Shown: one piece after another, positions 15,686 through 23,677 of the stretch
How the letters are laid out: every line of letters starts with the position of its first letter
How positions within the stretch are numbered: position 1 is the first letter of the stretch
Origin: an uncultured Geobacter sp.
Lineage (GTDB): Bacteria > Desulfobacterota > Desulfuromonadia > Geobacterales > Geobacteraceae
Length of the DNA stretch: 33,332 nt
Direction: 5' to 3'
Assembly: GCA_903915655.1 (NCBI GenBank)
Contig: CAIWTU010000011.1
Span: 1-33,332 of the forward strand
Program-made: the position numbers and the translations under genes
Notes under the pieces: generated by a model
What the model was told of the DNA's origin: nothing
Database searches by the model: none
The model's input: only the letters and a program-made list of their open reading frames with translations

Positions 15686-16757
15686 AGCTATTGCCCCTTT
15701 GCCCGACAGGTATATAATTGCAGAACGGCTCTTCTTCCATGTAATCTCCGTGGAGAGCGTCGGCCCTTGCCCGGCACCCGCCGCATACGTTCAGATATTC
15801 GCACCGGCCACATTTCCCCTTGTAACTTTTAAAATCGCGCAGGTCAGTAAAGATCTCCGAATTTTCCCAGATCTCCCGGAAGGGGGTCTGCTTCACATTT
15901 CCTGCAACACGGGGAAAGTAGGAACAGGGTTTGACATTGCCGAAGCAGTCTATCAGGCAGATGCTCTGGGCGGCTACACACCCTTTACCCCCGCCGGTGG
16001 AAAAAGTGAGCGACCTCCGTTCGAACTTTACCCCTTCGGCCTTTGCCCTCTGTAGCACGATTCGATAGTAGTGGGGGGCGCAGGTCGGGCGCATCAGGAT
16101 CTCGTCTTCCTGCTTTTCCTGGCGATAGTGCCAATCCAGGATTTCTTCGTAATCTTCCTTCGAGACCAGTTCACTCATAATCTCATCGCCGCGGCCGATC
16201 GGTACAATCATGAACATATACCAGGCCGTGGCGCCAAGCGATTTTGCCAGCCGGAAGACGTTGGGGATATCTGCCTGGTTGCGTCTGGAGAATGAGGAAT
16301 TGATGAGGAATTTCTGTCCGTTTCTGCGCAGGATCTCCGCTCCTCTCAGAACAGCTTCAAATGCCCCCGGAGACTGGCGAAAATCATTATGAATCCCGGC
16401 AGTGCTGCCGTCCAACGAGAGCGACACCATCTTTATGTCGGTCTCCCGCATCTTCCGGCAGACCTCTTCGGTAATAAGGGTACCATTTGTGGCGATGCAG
16501 ATGCGCATTCCGAGTGATCTGCCATGGGCTGCGAGGTCGAAGATGTCCCCCCTCAAAAGGGGCTCGCCGCCCGAAAGCACAAGAACGGGCTTGGAGAGTC
16601 CTGAGATTTCCTTCAGCAGTTTATGCCCTTCCTCCGAGGTAAAATCCCCTTCGGACGAGTTCATATCTGAAGAGGAGCGACAGTGTACGCAGTTGAGGTT
16701 GCAGCGTCGGGTAACCTCCCAGGCAATCCATTTAGGAAAATACTCAACTGTTTTCAT
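15678..16757 (-). CDS. ahbD: Radical SAM/SPASM heme-biosynthesis protein, AhbD-like (heme b synthase)
   Basis: 359 residues. The opening [16 protein letters not shown] places the [4Fe-4S] cysteines at 19, 23 and 26. LSGGEPLLR is the SAM-binding GGEP motif. The C-terminal SPASM region (about 255-350) has many Cys, including [17 protein letters not shown] and FCNYIP, for auxiliary clusters. [12 protein letters not shown] and the CR after the cluster motif recall AhbD, which removes two carboxyls from Fe-coproporphyrin III to give heme b without oxygen. AhbC and NirJ are close alternatives. It is the first gene of the operon with hemE and hemH, which supports a heme role. Confidence 0.72.
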   Translation of the reverse strand: MKTVEYFPKWIAWEVTRRCNLNCVHCRSSSDMNSSEGDFTSEEGHKLLKEISGLSKPVLVLSGGEPLLRGDIFDLAAHGRSLGMRICIATNGTLITEEVCRKMRETDIKMVSLSLDGSTAGIHNDFRQSPGAFEAVLRGAEILRRNGQKFLINSSFSRRNQADIPNVFRLAKSLGATAWYMFMIVPIGRGDEIMSELVSKEDYEEILDWHYRQEKQEDEILMRPTCAPHYYRIVLQRAKAEGVKFERRSLTFSTGGGKGCVAAQSICLIDCFGNVKPCSYFPRVAGNVKQTPFREIWENSEIFTDLRDFKSYKGKCGRCEYLNVCGGCRARADALHGDYMEEEPFCNYIPVGQRGNSYE

Positions 16758-17214
16758 CTTCTGACTTTACTATGAAAAGGGGTTAAAAGACAAGAAAGCG
16801 TTCTCGAATTGCCCACTTTTACTTCATGTATGGCTCAAGGCTACGGGGCTCTCAGCTACTTCATGGGGAAGGGGTGAGCAGTATTGTCCCCTGATTTATC
16901 TTTTTGCCGCGTTGCATCAATTCCAGGGAGGGAGTCTTCGACTGCCTTGTCGGGGTTGCCCGGGAAAGGCTCGACTGGTCATAGCTCATGGTTGAAATCA
17001 GCGGAAACAGCTGGGATTTTCTGGGACAGCAAAAAGCAGTCGGAAGCGCTCATGTCTCCTTTACATCGATTTCCGCGCGTGATACCCTTTTCTGGAAATA
17101 TTTTTCTTTTAGAGCTTAAAGGCGCGTGAAAGGAACTGATTCATGCGCCTTGTTTTTTTTACGGGCCTTGAGACTATTAACACCCTCCTTTGCGAGAATG
17201 GAAGTTGCTGCCAA
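16758..17214. other. Divergent intergenic region containing an unexplained plus-strand terminator
   Basis: Lies between the minus-strand radical-SAM gene and the plus-strand MFS gene. The main feature is the terminator at 17119-17160. A 43-codon open frame (16988-17119) stops exactly where the terminator stem begins but has no ribosome binding site. No known riboswitch was recognised. Confidence 0.55.
17119..17160 (+). terminator. Rho-independent terminator upstream of the MFS gene
   Basis: AAGGCGCGTGAA (17119-17130) pairs with TTCATGCGCCTT (17140-17151; one G-U pair), followed by eight T (17153-17160). No gene on this strand lies between it and the divergent radical-SAM gene, so it must end a leader RNA or small RNA. 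Confidence 0.85.
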
Positions 17215-18372
17215 ATGGACATAATTGACGAACAAAAACCTATGCTCCGCTTCCTGGCGGTCATGACCGCCTCCTCAATGATCGGGCTTCAGGGCTACAC
17301 TATTCTCTTCAACAATTACGCGGTTGACCTGGTCGGGCTCAATGGGCAGGAGGTCGGAATTATTCAGTCTGTGCGCGAACTCCCTGGTTTTCTTGCGCTT
17401 CTGGCAGTATTCCTGCTACTCCTGATCAAGGAGCACCGACTTTCCGCCATCTCGATTGCTTTGCTCGGAATCGGGACAGGAATTACCGGATTCTTTCCCA
17501 GTTACGGAGGGATAGCCTTTACCACGTTGGTCATGAGCTTTGGCTTTCACTACTACGAGACCACCAACCAGTCGCTTACCCTGCAATACTTTTCCACCAG
17601 CGCAGCTCCAATCGTTTTCGGCAGGCTTCGGAGCCTGGCAGCCGTTTCCAGTATTGTATCGGGAGTCCTTATCTGGTTCCTGAGCCTCTTCATGAATTAC
17701 CGGAATATCTTTCTCGTCATCGGGTCGCTTGTCTTTGCCGTAGGAATCTGGGGGCTGTTTCAGGACCCGACTCATCTGAACATACCTCCCCAGCGACAGC
17801 GGATGGTCCTGCGCCGGAAATATTCCCTGTTCTATCTGCTTACATTCCTCTCCGGGGCGCGACGGCAGATTTTTATGGTATTCTCCATCTTCCTCCTGGT
17901 CAAGATGTTCCACTTTTCGGTGCGGGAAATGACTCTTCTCTTCATTATCAACAACCTGATCGCCTGGTTCATGAACCCTCTTATCGGACGGGCCATAGTC
18001 CGTTTCGGCGAACGGAAGGTAAGCTCTATCGAGTATGCCGGAGTAATAGTGATCTTCATAGCCTATGCCTTCACAACCTCTAAATTGCTAGTCTCCCTCA
18101 TGTATATGGTCGATTCCCTGCTCTTCAACTTTTCGGTGTCGCTCCGTACCTACTTCCAGAAGATGGGGGACAAGCAGGATATTTCTTCCTCAATGGCGGT
18201 CGGCTTTACAATCAATCATATCGCGGCGGTTTTTCTTCCTGCCCTTGGTGGATATCTCTGGATGATAGACTACCGGATCCCCTTCCTTGTGGGGGGAGCG
18301 CTTGGAGTTCTGTCGCTTATAGCCGCCCAATGGATGCGGGTCCCCGGAGTGGCGGAAAAGGGGGCGGGATAA
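17215..18372 (+). CDS. MFS transporter
   Basis: The start was set at ATG 17215 (385 residues). The upstream in-frame ATG at 17143 lies inside a terminator stem, so a transcript starting there is unlikely to be the main one. About 12 hydrophobic helices are visible, beginning at FLAVMTASSMIGLQGYTILF, with a central basic loop (about 195-205, RQRMVLRRKYS) between the two six-helix halves. The usual MFS loop motif A is poorly conserved. The substrate is not predictable. The next gene follows immediately, so they are probably cotranscribed. Confidence 0.8.
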   Translation: MDIIDEQKPMLRFLAVMTASSMIGLQGYTILFNNYAVDLVGLNGQEVGIIQSVRELPGFLALLAVFLLLLIKEHRLSAISIALLGIGTGITGFFPSYGGIAFTTLVMSFGFHYYETTNQSLTLQYFSTSAAPIVFGRLRSLAAVSSIVSGVLIWFLSLFMNYRNIFLVIGSLVFAVGIWGLFQDPTHLNIPPQRQRMVLRRKYSLFYLLTFLSGARRQIFMVFSIFLLVKMFHFSVREMTLLFIINNLIAWFMNPLIGRAIVRFGERKVSSIEYAGVIVIFIAYAFTTSKLLVSLMYMVDSLLFNFSVSLRTYFQKMGDKQDISSSMAVGFTINHIAAVFLPALGGYLWMIDYRIPFLVGGALGVLSLIAAQWMRVPGVAEKGAG

Positions 18373-18873
18373 GTGGCAGTGGATGCCGAGCAGGTTTTTG
18401 AAAAAAGGAGACAGATTCTGAAAATCTGGATTGACGCGGATGCCTGCCCCAGGATCATCAAGGAGATTGTTTTCAGGGCTTCGGAGCGGCTTCAGGTTCC
18501 GGTCTGCCTTGTGGCGAATAAGGACCTCTCCAAGGCGCATTCCCGCCTAGTAACTTCGGAGTTGGTTGCAGCGGGAGTTGATGCTGCGGATGATTTTATC
18601 GTCCAGCATGCGGCGCCGAGAGACCTGGTGATTACAGCCGACATCCCACTGGCTGCCCGGATCGTGGAAAATGGTGGAGTGGCTCTCGATCCGCGGGGGG
18701 AGATGTATACCGATGAAAACGTTGGGGACCGGCTATCGATGCGCAACCTGCTGCAGGAGCTCCGGGCAGAGGGGCTCGTCCAGGGGGGGCCTCCCCAGTT
18801 CAACCGCACCGACCGGAATCGGTTTGCTTCCGCTCTGGATCGTCAGTTGACCAGAATGATCAAGGGGAAGTAG
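18373..18873 (+). CDS. YaiI/YqxD family (DUF188) protein
   Basis: 166 residues as written from GTG 18373, which directly abuts the MFS stop. The family core starts at [11 protein letters not shown] and includes [29 protein letters not shown] and [15 protein letters not shown]. The fold is PIN-like and the acidic residues (DADACP, TADIP) suggest a nuclease, but the biochemical role is unknown. Relatives normally begin at MKIWVDADACP. Here that position is CTG 18418, preceded by AAGGAG with good spacing, so true translation may start at CTG and give 151 residues. It overlaps no neighbour and is followed by a terminator. Confidence 0.88.
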   Translation: MAVDAEQVFEKRRQILKIWIDADACPRIIKEIVFRASERLQVPVCLVANKDLSKAHSRLVTSELVAAGVDAADDFIVQHAAPRDLVITADIPLAARIVENGGVALDPRGEMYTDENVGDRLSMRNLLQELRAEGLVQGGPPQFNRTDRNRFASALDRQLTRMIKGK

Positions 18874-18899
18874 GGGCGATCCTCGTGATCGCCCTTTCT
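18874..18899 (+). terminator. Terminator after the YaiI/YqxD gene
   Basis: GGGCGATC (18874-18881) pairs with GATCGCCC (18887-18894), then TTTCTT. It ends the MFS-YaiI transcript. Confidence 0.75.
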
Positions 18900-18937
18900 T
18901 GATTGATGCTCTTTATTCGATTTATTGAATTAATGCC

Positions 18938-18967
18938 TTGACATGATCGGCGTAAAGCTGTTACGCT
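18938..18967 (+). promoter_or_regulatory. DEAD-box helicase promoter with shared cold-shock core
   Basis: -35 TTGACA (18938-18943), 18-base spacer, -10 TACGCT (18962-18967). The core AAAGCTGTTACGCT (18954-18967) nearly matches the cores before csp1 and csp2. GCGTAA/TTACGC (18950-18955, 18961-18966) is also an inverted repeat, a possible operator. Confidence 0.65.
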
Positions 18968-19020
18968 GCGAAGACAGTAGTGCCGTTACCGGATTTAATC
19001 GTAGATCAATACGTCATCGC

Positions 19021-19050
19021 AAGCCCCGGAAAAACCGGGGCTTTTTATTT
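19021..19050 (+). terminator. Terminator/attenuator in the DEAD-box gene leader
   Basis: AAGCCCCGG (19021-19029) pairs with CCGGGGCTT (19035-19043), then TTTATTT. It lies after the promoter and 26 bases before the start codon, so it would end most transcripts at about 75 nucleotides unless bypassed. Confidence 0.85.
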
Positions 19051-19075
19051 ACCTCACACAAGTAGAAGGAGTTTC

Positions 19076-20419
19076 ATGAATTTTCAGGCATTTAATTTTC
19101 ATCCAGACATCACCGCAGGAGTAACGGCGGCAGGCTATGATACCCCGACCCCGATCCAGGCAGAGGCGATCCCGCCGGTCTTGGCAGGTCGCGACGTAAT
19201 GGGCCTGGCACAAACTGGTACCGGCAAGACCGCGGCATTCGTGCTCCCCATCCTGCAACGGCTGGTGCGGGGGGCGCGTGGTCACGTCCGGGCACTGATT
19301 GTAGCACCCACCCGCGAGCTCGCGGAACAGACCCATGAATCGATAGGTTCTCTGGGGAAGCAGACTCGTCTGCGCAGCGTAACAGTCTACGGCGGGGTCA
19401 ATGCCAATCCGCAGATAAAGAAGCTCAGGGAGGGTGCCGAGATCGTAGTGGCCTGTCCCGGCCGCCTTCTCGACCACATCGGCCAAGGGACCATCGATCT
19501 TTCACGCCTGGAAGTGCTCGTTCTGGACGAGGCCGACCAGATGTTCGACATGGGCTTTCTTCCGTCGATCAGAAAAATCCTCGGCCAGATACCCAAAAAA
19601 CGGCAAACATTGCTCTTCTCCGCGACCATGCCAGCTGACATCCGGCATCTGGCCCAGGAGATACTGGATAATCCTGTCACTGTTCAGGTTGGCTCCACTG
19701 CTCCGGCAGTCACGGTAGCACATGCCCTATATCCGGTGACCCAGCATCTGAAGACCCCCCTCCTTCTGGAGCTGTTGCGACATACCGACACCGAGTCGGT
19801 GCTGATTTTCACCCGGACCAAGCACCGGGCCAAGCGGCTGGGAGAGCAGCTTGAGAAAGCCGGTTACCGGGCTGCCTCACTCCAGGGAAATCTTTCCCAA
19901 AACCGGCGTCAGGCGGCGCTGGACGGTTTCCGTGACGGTACATACCAGATACTTGTTGCTACAGATATTGCTGCGAGGGGGATCGATGTCTCCCAGATTT
20001 CCCACGTGGTCAACTATGACATGCCCGATACTGCTGAAGCCTACACGCATCGTATCGGCCGCACCGGTCGTGCCGCAAAGACCGGAGATGCCTTTACCCT
20101 GTTCACTGGCGAAGACACCGAAATGGTGCGGACCATCGAACGAGTTCTCAACTCAAAACTTGAGCGGCGCACTGTACCGGACTTCGATTACAACGTTCCT
20201 TCGCCTCACCGCGACATAGAATTTGCCCGTCCGCCACGGGAGCCGAGGCCGAGCCGTAAACCTTCTCCGGTAAAAAAAGCCGGGTTGGAGGGTGCAGCCG
20301 ATTCCCGGTTCGCCAGATCAAAGCCTGCTGCATCGGGACAGCCGCTGCAGCGCCCGGGGCAGTCTCTCCCTCCATCTGCCACGCCATTGCGTTCCCAGCG
20401 TTCGCGACGCGCCCGCTGA
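19076..20419 (+). CDS. DEAD-box ATP-dependent RNA helicase (RhlE-like)
   Basis: 447 residues from ATG 19076 (AGAAGGAG just upstream); the longer in-frame start at 18980 would read through the leader terminator. All helicase motifs are present: Q motif region TPTPIQAEAIPP, motif I AQTGTGKT (45-52), PTRELAEQ, motif II VLDEADQ, motif III SAT, and motifs V/VI ATDIAARGIDV and HRIGRTGRA. The tail (about 375-447) is disordered and rich in Arg, Pro and Ser. It unwinds RNA in ribosome assembly or mRNA decay. RhlE is the closest type from length and tail, with CsdA as an alternative. The promoter resembles those of the csp genes, which suggests cold-stress control. Confidence 0.93.
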   Translation: MNFQAFNFHPDITAGVTAAGYDTPTPIQAEAIPPVLAGRDVMGLAQTGTGKTAAFVLPILQRLVRGARGHVRALIVAPTRELAEQTHESIGSLGKQTRLRSVTVYGGVNANPQIKKLREGAEIVVACPGRLLDHIGQGTIDLSRLEVLVLDEADQMFDMGFLPSIRKILGQIPKKRQTLLFSATMPADIRHLAQEILDNPVTVQVGSTAPAVTVAHALYPVTQHLKTPLLLELLRHTDTESVLIFTRTKHRAKRLGEQLEKAGYRAASLQGNLSQNRRQAALDGFRDGTYQILVATDIAARGIDVSQISHVVNYDMPDTAEAYTHRIGRTGRAAKTGDAFTLFTGEDTEMVRTIERVLNSKLERRTVPDFDYNVPSPHRDIEFARPPREPRPSRKPSPVKKAGLEGAADSRFARSKPAASGQPLQRPGQSLPPSATPLRSQRSRRAR

Positions 20420-20448
20420 CCGCTTTGCCGCTAAACCTATGGGATTAC

Positions 20449-20511
20449 GGCCCGTTGGGCCTAAATATATTGTGCAACAAATGTCAGGGCCAACGGCCCG
20501 TGGTTCCTTAG
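20449..20511. repeat. Imperfect inverted repeat after the helicase gene
   Basis: GGCCCGTTGGGCCT (near 20449) and AGGGCCAACGGCCC (near 20497) can pair with a few mismatches across an A/T-rich loop, forming a long RNA hairpin in the 3' untranslated region. Confidence 0.4.
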
Positions 20512-20552
20512 CCCGCGCCCAACCGGCCGGGGAATGTTGCCGAATTCAAATA

Positions 20553-20582
20553 AAAAAGCCCCGGATCTCTCCGGGGCTTTTT
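20553..20582. terminator. Bidirectional terminator between the helicase and csp2 genes
   Basis: AAAAAGCCCCGGA (20553-20565) pairs with TCCGGGGCTTTTT (20570-20582) around TCTC. The stem is nearly the same as the terminators at 3008-3037 and 19021-19050. Confidence 0.93.
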
Positions 20583-20600
20583 TTAGATTTGGGTGGGTGG

Positions 20601-20801
20601 TTAACCTTTTACTACGTTGGCGGCCTGCAGACCTTTTGGTCCCTTTACTACGTCGAACGATACCTTATCACCTTCGGCCAGTGATTTAAACCCATCTCCG
20701 GTAATTGCAGAGAAATGTACAAAGACATCCTCACCGTTTTCCCGCTCAAGAAAACCAAACCCCTTGCTGTCGTTAAACCATTTTACCGTGCCTTTTTCCA
20801 T
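20601..20801 (-). CDS. Cold-shock protein (CspA family), copy 2
   Basis: 66 residues from ATG 20801, with AGGAG about 10 bases upstream; a longer in-frame extension upstream is the leader. RNP1 is KGFGFL and RNP2 is DVFVHF, both canonical. It differs from csp1 mainly in conservative positions and the two share the C-terminal [13 protein letters not shown]. It should bind single-stranded nucleic acid and melt RNA structure. Promoter, leader and terminator all resemble those of csp1, so the whole locus looks duplicated. Confidence 0.95.
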   Translation of the reverse strand: MEKGTVKWFNDSKGFGFLERENGEDVFVHFSAITGDGFKSLAEGDKVSFDVVKGPKGLQAANVVKG

Positions 20802-20825
20802 TGCGTTCTTTCTCCTGGTACTTTT

Positions 20826-20887
20826 GATTTTATCCGAGATCATCCCCGGACTCTGATTAACCGTAACAACTTTATATACAATGTCAA
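20826..20887 (-). promoter_or_regulatory. csp2 promoter and conserved leader
   Basis: Minus strand: -35 TTGACA (20887-20882), 16-base spacer, -10 TACGGT (20865-20860), with core AAAGTTGTTACGGT (20873-20860). The leader (20851-20826) starts GTCCGGGGAT and ends CTCGGATAAAATC, aligning with the csp1 leader. Confidence 0.65.
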
Positions 20888-21059
20888 GAAAAAATTTGTT
20901 TATTCTGCAGGGAGGTAAAGTGAAAAAGTAGCTCCGCAGAGGGGAGATCAGAGCTGTTGTGAATCTAACTCCCCTGAAAATAACGGTTTGTCCCGGACAA
21001 AAATCTGCAGCAGACCGGGTTGCCATCGGCTCGCAGGCGCGTATTATTCCAGACAATTT

Positions 21060-21830
21060 CTAGCCGAGGACAAGTTTCAGAGCATCATCAATTTTCGGGG
21101 TTTCGACACGGGTGTTGTAGCATGGGCCGAAGGGTCGATCGTTGAGAATTCCCAGCACAGGAAGCGGATAGCAATCCTTGATACCGGAAGTAAGATCGCC
21201 TTCGCAGGCAACGGCTACCACCAGTTTCGGCCTTTTTTCAGTGATGATCTTGCGGGCCAGGGTTCCACCGGTTGCTACCGAGATATCGATCTGATATTTT
21301 TCCCCAAGTTCCGATATCCCCTTGATGTCGCACCTGCCGCAGCGGGCACATTTGCTTATGGCGCCTGTTACCTTGATCTCGCAGTCAAAGAGCTGTATAC
21401 AGTGGGGGAGAAGGATTAGAACCCGGTCGGCCTTAACCAGAATTTTTTGGGACAGGACAAGACTGTTGTTCATGGCGATGAATGACTGGCGGATGGTGTC
21501 CCTTTGAATACCGATAAGTTTGCCGATAAATTCGATCAGGGGGAAGAGAAATTTGATCACTATCCCCCGCAGGAACCGTGTGAAAAGGATGTCCTTTCCC
21601 AGCGCCGTAGTCAGGAGCAACAGTACGGTTCCGAGCAGAACAGCTGCCGCAAGAAGGCCCAGGGTAATTCCGGATATCGTGGGAAGGAGGGGATTAATGC
21701 CGGCCAGTCCGGTATTCTGAATCCACCAGAGAAGGGCGATAACTCCGGCAATCAGGATGCAGGTAACCCCCATAAGGGATACGAACAGCAGTTTACCCGG
21801 CAGTTTTTTTTGTCCAGGATCGGCCTTCAA
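21060..21830 (-). CDS. DUF116 membrane protein
   Basis: 256 residues from a TTG at 21830 whose TTGA overlaps the fmt stop by 4 bases, with GAGGAGG about 10 bases upstream; this fits translational coupling better than a start 19 codons earlier inside fmt. Two membrane helices (about 15-35 and 50-75) precede a cytoplasmic domain with a Cys cluster (CEIKVTGAISKCARCGRCDIKG) and later single Cys (VACEGDLTSG, GPCYNTRVE), suggesting a metal or Fe-S site. DUF116 has no assigned function; its repeated occurrence after fmt in related genomes is my recollection. Confidence 0.85.
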   Translation of the reverse strand: MKADPGQKKLPGKLLFVSLMGVTCILIAGVIALLWWIQNTGLAGINPLLPTISGITLGLLAAAVLLGTVLLLLTTALGKDILFTRFLRGIVIKFLFPLIEFIGKLIGIQRDTIRQSFIAMNNSLVLSQKILVKADRVLILLPHCIQLFDCEIKVTGAISKCARCGRCDIKGISELGEKYQIDISVATGGTLARKIITEKRPKLVVAVACEGDLTSGIKDCYPLPVLGILNDRPFGPCYNTRVETPKIDDALKLVLG

Positions 21831-22798
21831 GGTTTGTATTCCTCCTCCCTGACCCCGACAAAAATGTTTCCCGGTCCGATCTTGCAACCGGCCAGAAAAT
21901 TTCCGGCAGGAAGTCTTTTTCTCCCCTCGAGCTGAAGTTCGTCGATTATTATGGCGCCATCTGCACAGGCGACTTCAATTCCGCCCCGGTCGGCCCGAAG
22001 CACCGTTCCCGGAGTTTCCACCTCTCCGCAGGGAACTTCAGCTCTCCTCACCTGGTAAATCTTTACCATTTTCCCCTCCAGCCAGGTAAAAGCGCCCGGC
22101 CATGGAGACATCCCCCGGACCATGTTCTTGATGGTCAAGGCGTCCTTGTTCCAGTTTATAAGTCCGTCTTCTTTTTTCAGCATGGGAGCATAACAGGTGA
22201 GGGCATCATCCTGCTGCTCCGGGGCCAGTTTTCCCGTAACAAGCATGTTGATGGTTTCAGAGAGGATCTCTGCGCCGACAAGTGATAACCGGTCATGGAG
22301 AGATTGACTGTTCTCGTCGGGATCTATCGGGGTGGTTTTCTTCAGCAACATGGCGCCTGTGTCCAGTCCCGCATCCATCAGCATGGTAGTAACGCCTGTC
22401 TCGGCTTCCCCGTTGATGATACACCAGTTGAGCGGCGCTGCACCGCGATAGCGAGGGAGTAGAGAGGCATGAACGTTGATACAGCCAAGCAGGGGTATCT
22501 CCAGCAGCGTTTTTGGGAGTATCTGGCCAAAGGCGACCACCACTATCAGGTCCGGATTCATCCCCTTGATCACCTCGATGAATTCCGGAGCCCGCACCTT
22601 GACCGGCTGAAGGGTCGGTATGCCATGTTTTCCGGCCAACTCCTTCACCGGTGGCGGAACCATCTTCTGTCCCCGCCCCTTTGGCCTGTCCGGCTGGGTG
22701 ACGACAGCGATGACTTCTTCGTCCCGGTCTATCAACCGTTGCAGGGTGGGGCAGGCAAACTCCGGCGTACCCATAAAAATAATACGCAATTTATCCAT
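21827..22798 (-). CDS. fmt: Methionyl-tRNA formyltransferase
   Basis: 323 residues, the usual length. The start MDKLRIIFMGTPEFA is the Rossmann opening, and INVHASLLPRYRGAAP carries the Asn/His catalytic and formyl-folate motif, with the partner Asp in MDAGLDTGAML. The C-terminal OB-like domain (about 210-323) binds tRNA. It formylates Met-tRNA for initiation. The start overlaps the def stop by one base (TGATG) and the end overlaps the DUF116 start, so def-fmt-DUF116 is one tightly coupled operon. Confidence 0.97.
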   Translation of the reverse strand: MDKLRIIFMGTPEFACPTLQRLIDRDEEVIAVVTQPDRPKGRGQKMVPPPVKELAGKHGIPTLQPVKVRAPEFIEVIKGMNPDLIVVVAFGQILPKTLLEIPLLGCINVHASLLPRYRGAAPLNWCIINGEAETGVTTMLMDAGLDTGAMLLKKTTPIDPDENSQSLHDRLSLVGAEILSETINMLVTGKLAPEQQDDALTCYAPMLKKEDGLINWNKDALTIKNMVRGMSPWPGAFTWLEGKMVKIYQVRRAEVPCGEVETPGTVLRADRGGIEVACADGAIIIDELQLEGRKRLPAGNFLAGCKIGPGNIFVGVREEEYKP

Positions 22799-23313
22799 CA
22801 GGCTGTTCCCTGCGTTTCTTCCAGCATGCGCCGGTATTTTTTTATAAACATCTCCCTTTTCAGGGGAGAAAGGTGGTCAACAAATAGTATTCCGTCCAGG
22901 TGGTCGATTTCGTGCTGAAAAGCGATTGCGAGAAGTCCTTCGGCCCTGCAGGTCACTTCTTCCCCTTCCAGGTTCAGCATCTTTACAACCACTACCGCAT
23001 GGCGACGGACATTCGCTGCAAACCGGACAACGGAGAGACAACCTTCCTCTTCGTAAGCTTCACCTTCGCCATGAATTATGAACGGATTGATTGCAACGAT
23101 GAGGTCCGGCTCTTCATCCTTGGCGGAAACATCTATAACTACGATCCTTTGATGGATCCCGATCTGTGGGGCGGCCAGGCCGATTCCCGGGGCATCGTAC
23201 ATGGTTTCTGCCATGTCTCGAACAATTTCCAGGATTTTTTCATTAATAACCTTAACCGGCGCTGACTTCTTTTTCAGTTCGGGGTCCGGATAGATAAGTA
23301 TTGGTCTGATCAT
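22798..23313 (-). CDS. def: Peptide deformylase
   Basis: 171 residues. The three motifs are intact: GIGLAAPQ (43-50), EGCLS (90-94, metal Cys) and QHEIDH (133-138, two metal His and catalytic Glu). It removes the formyl group that Fmt adds, from nascent proteins. The tail (about 155-171) is basic and charged, as in many type 1 enzymes. It is the first gene of the def-fmt-DUF116 operon. Confidence 0.97.
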   Translation of the reverse strand: MIRPILIYPDPELKKKSAPVKVINEKILEIVRDMAETMYDAPGIGLAAPQIGIHQRIVVIDVSAKDEEPDLIVAINPFIIHGEGEAYEEEGCLSVVRFAANVRRHAVVVVKMLNLEGEEVTCRAEGLLAIAFQHEIDHLDGILFVDHLSPLKREMFIKKYRRMLEETQGTA

Positions 23314-23677
23314 ACTCTCCTTTTTTGAAACCGGCTTTTGCTCAATATATAAAGTTGAGCGGAAAAAATCAAATCATTCCTTGTTGCGTAGCTTGATAAA
23401 TTATCTCCAAAAGAATAAAACGACTAATGGTCAGCCCCGGTACGCTTTGTCGTGATGGCCCAAGGCAATGAATTTAGATCGTATCATCGGTACACTCTGG
23501 GCAGTCTGCGCAAAGGAGAATGGAACTATTACCCTTCTTTCGACAGATCGAACAGTAGAGGAGCCGCGGGCATCGGCAAGGGGGAGATCAATGCTGTTTT
23601 TGTGAAGATCAAGAGCAACAAATGTGATAGACTTTTCCATGACCTGCCTTCTTGGTCACGCCATAGAGGAGAGAAGC
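23314..23677. other. Divergent intergenic region with a transposase relic
   Basis: Holds promoters for def (minus) and the histidine kinase (plus), neither clearly recognisable, and a decayed IS110-like start at 23563-23640. Confidence 0.5.
23563..23640 (-). pseudogene. Relic of an IS110-family transposase N-terminus
   Basis: The 26 codons starting at ATG 23640 read MEKSITFVALDLHKNSID followed by LPLADARG, matching the first residues of IS110-type transposases (DEDD catalytic Asp in ALDLHK) from memory. The similarity then ends and an unrelated frame continues to a stop at 23431. No inverted-repeat ends or rest of the element are present. Confidence 0.5.

Noticed and set aside
16830-16877. 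15-codon frame in the radical-SAM/MFS interval as a leader peptide
   Set aside because: No ribosome binding site and no repeated regulatory codons.
16758-17118. Riboswitch (cobalamin, c-di-GMP GEMM or similar) in the interval
   Set aside because: The conserved core sequences I know for these classes are not present.
20802-21056. N-terminal extension of csp2 (151-residue version)
   Set aside because: The 66-residue form has the correct family length and its own ribosome site; the extension covers the promoter and leader.
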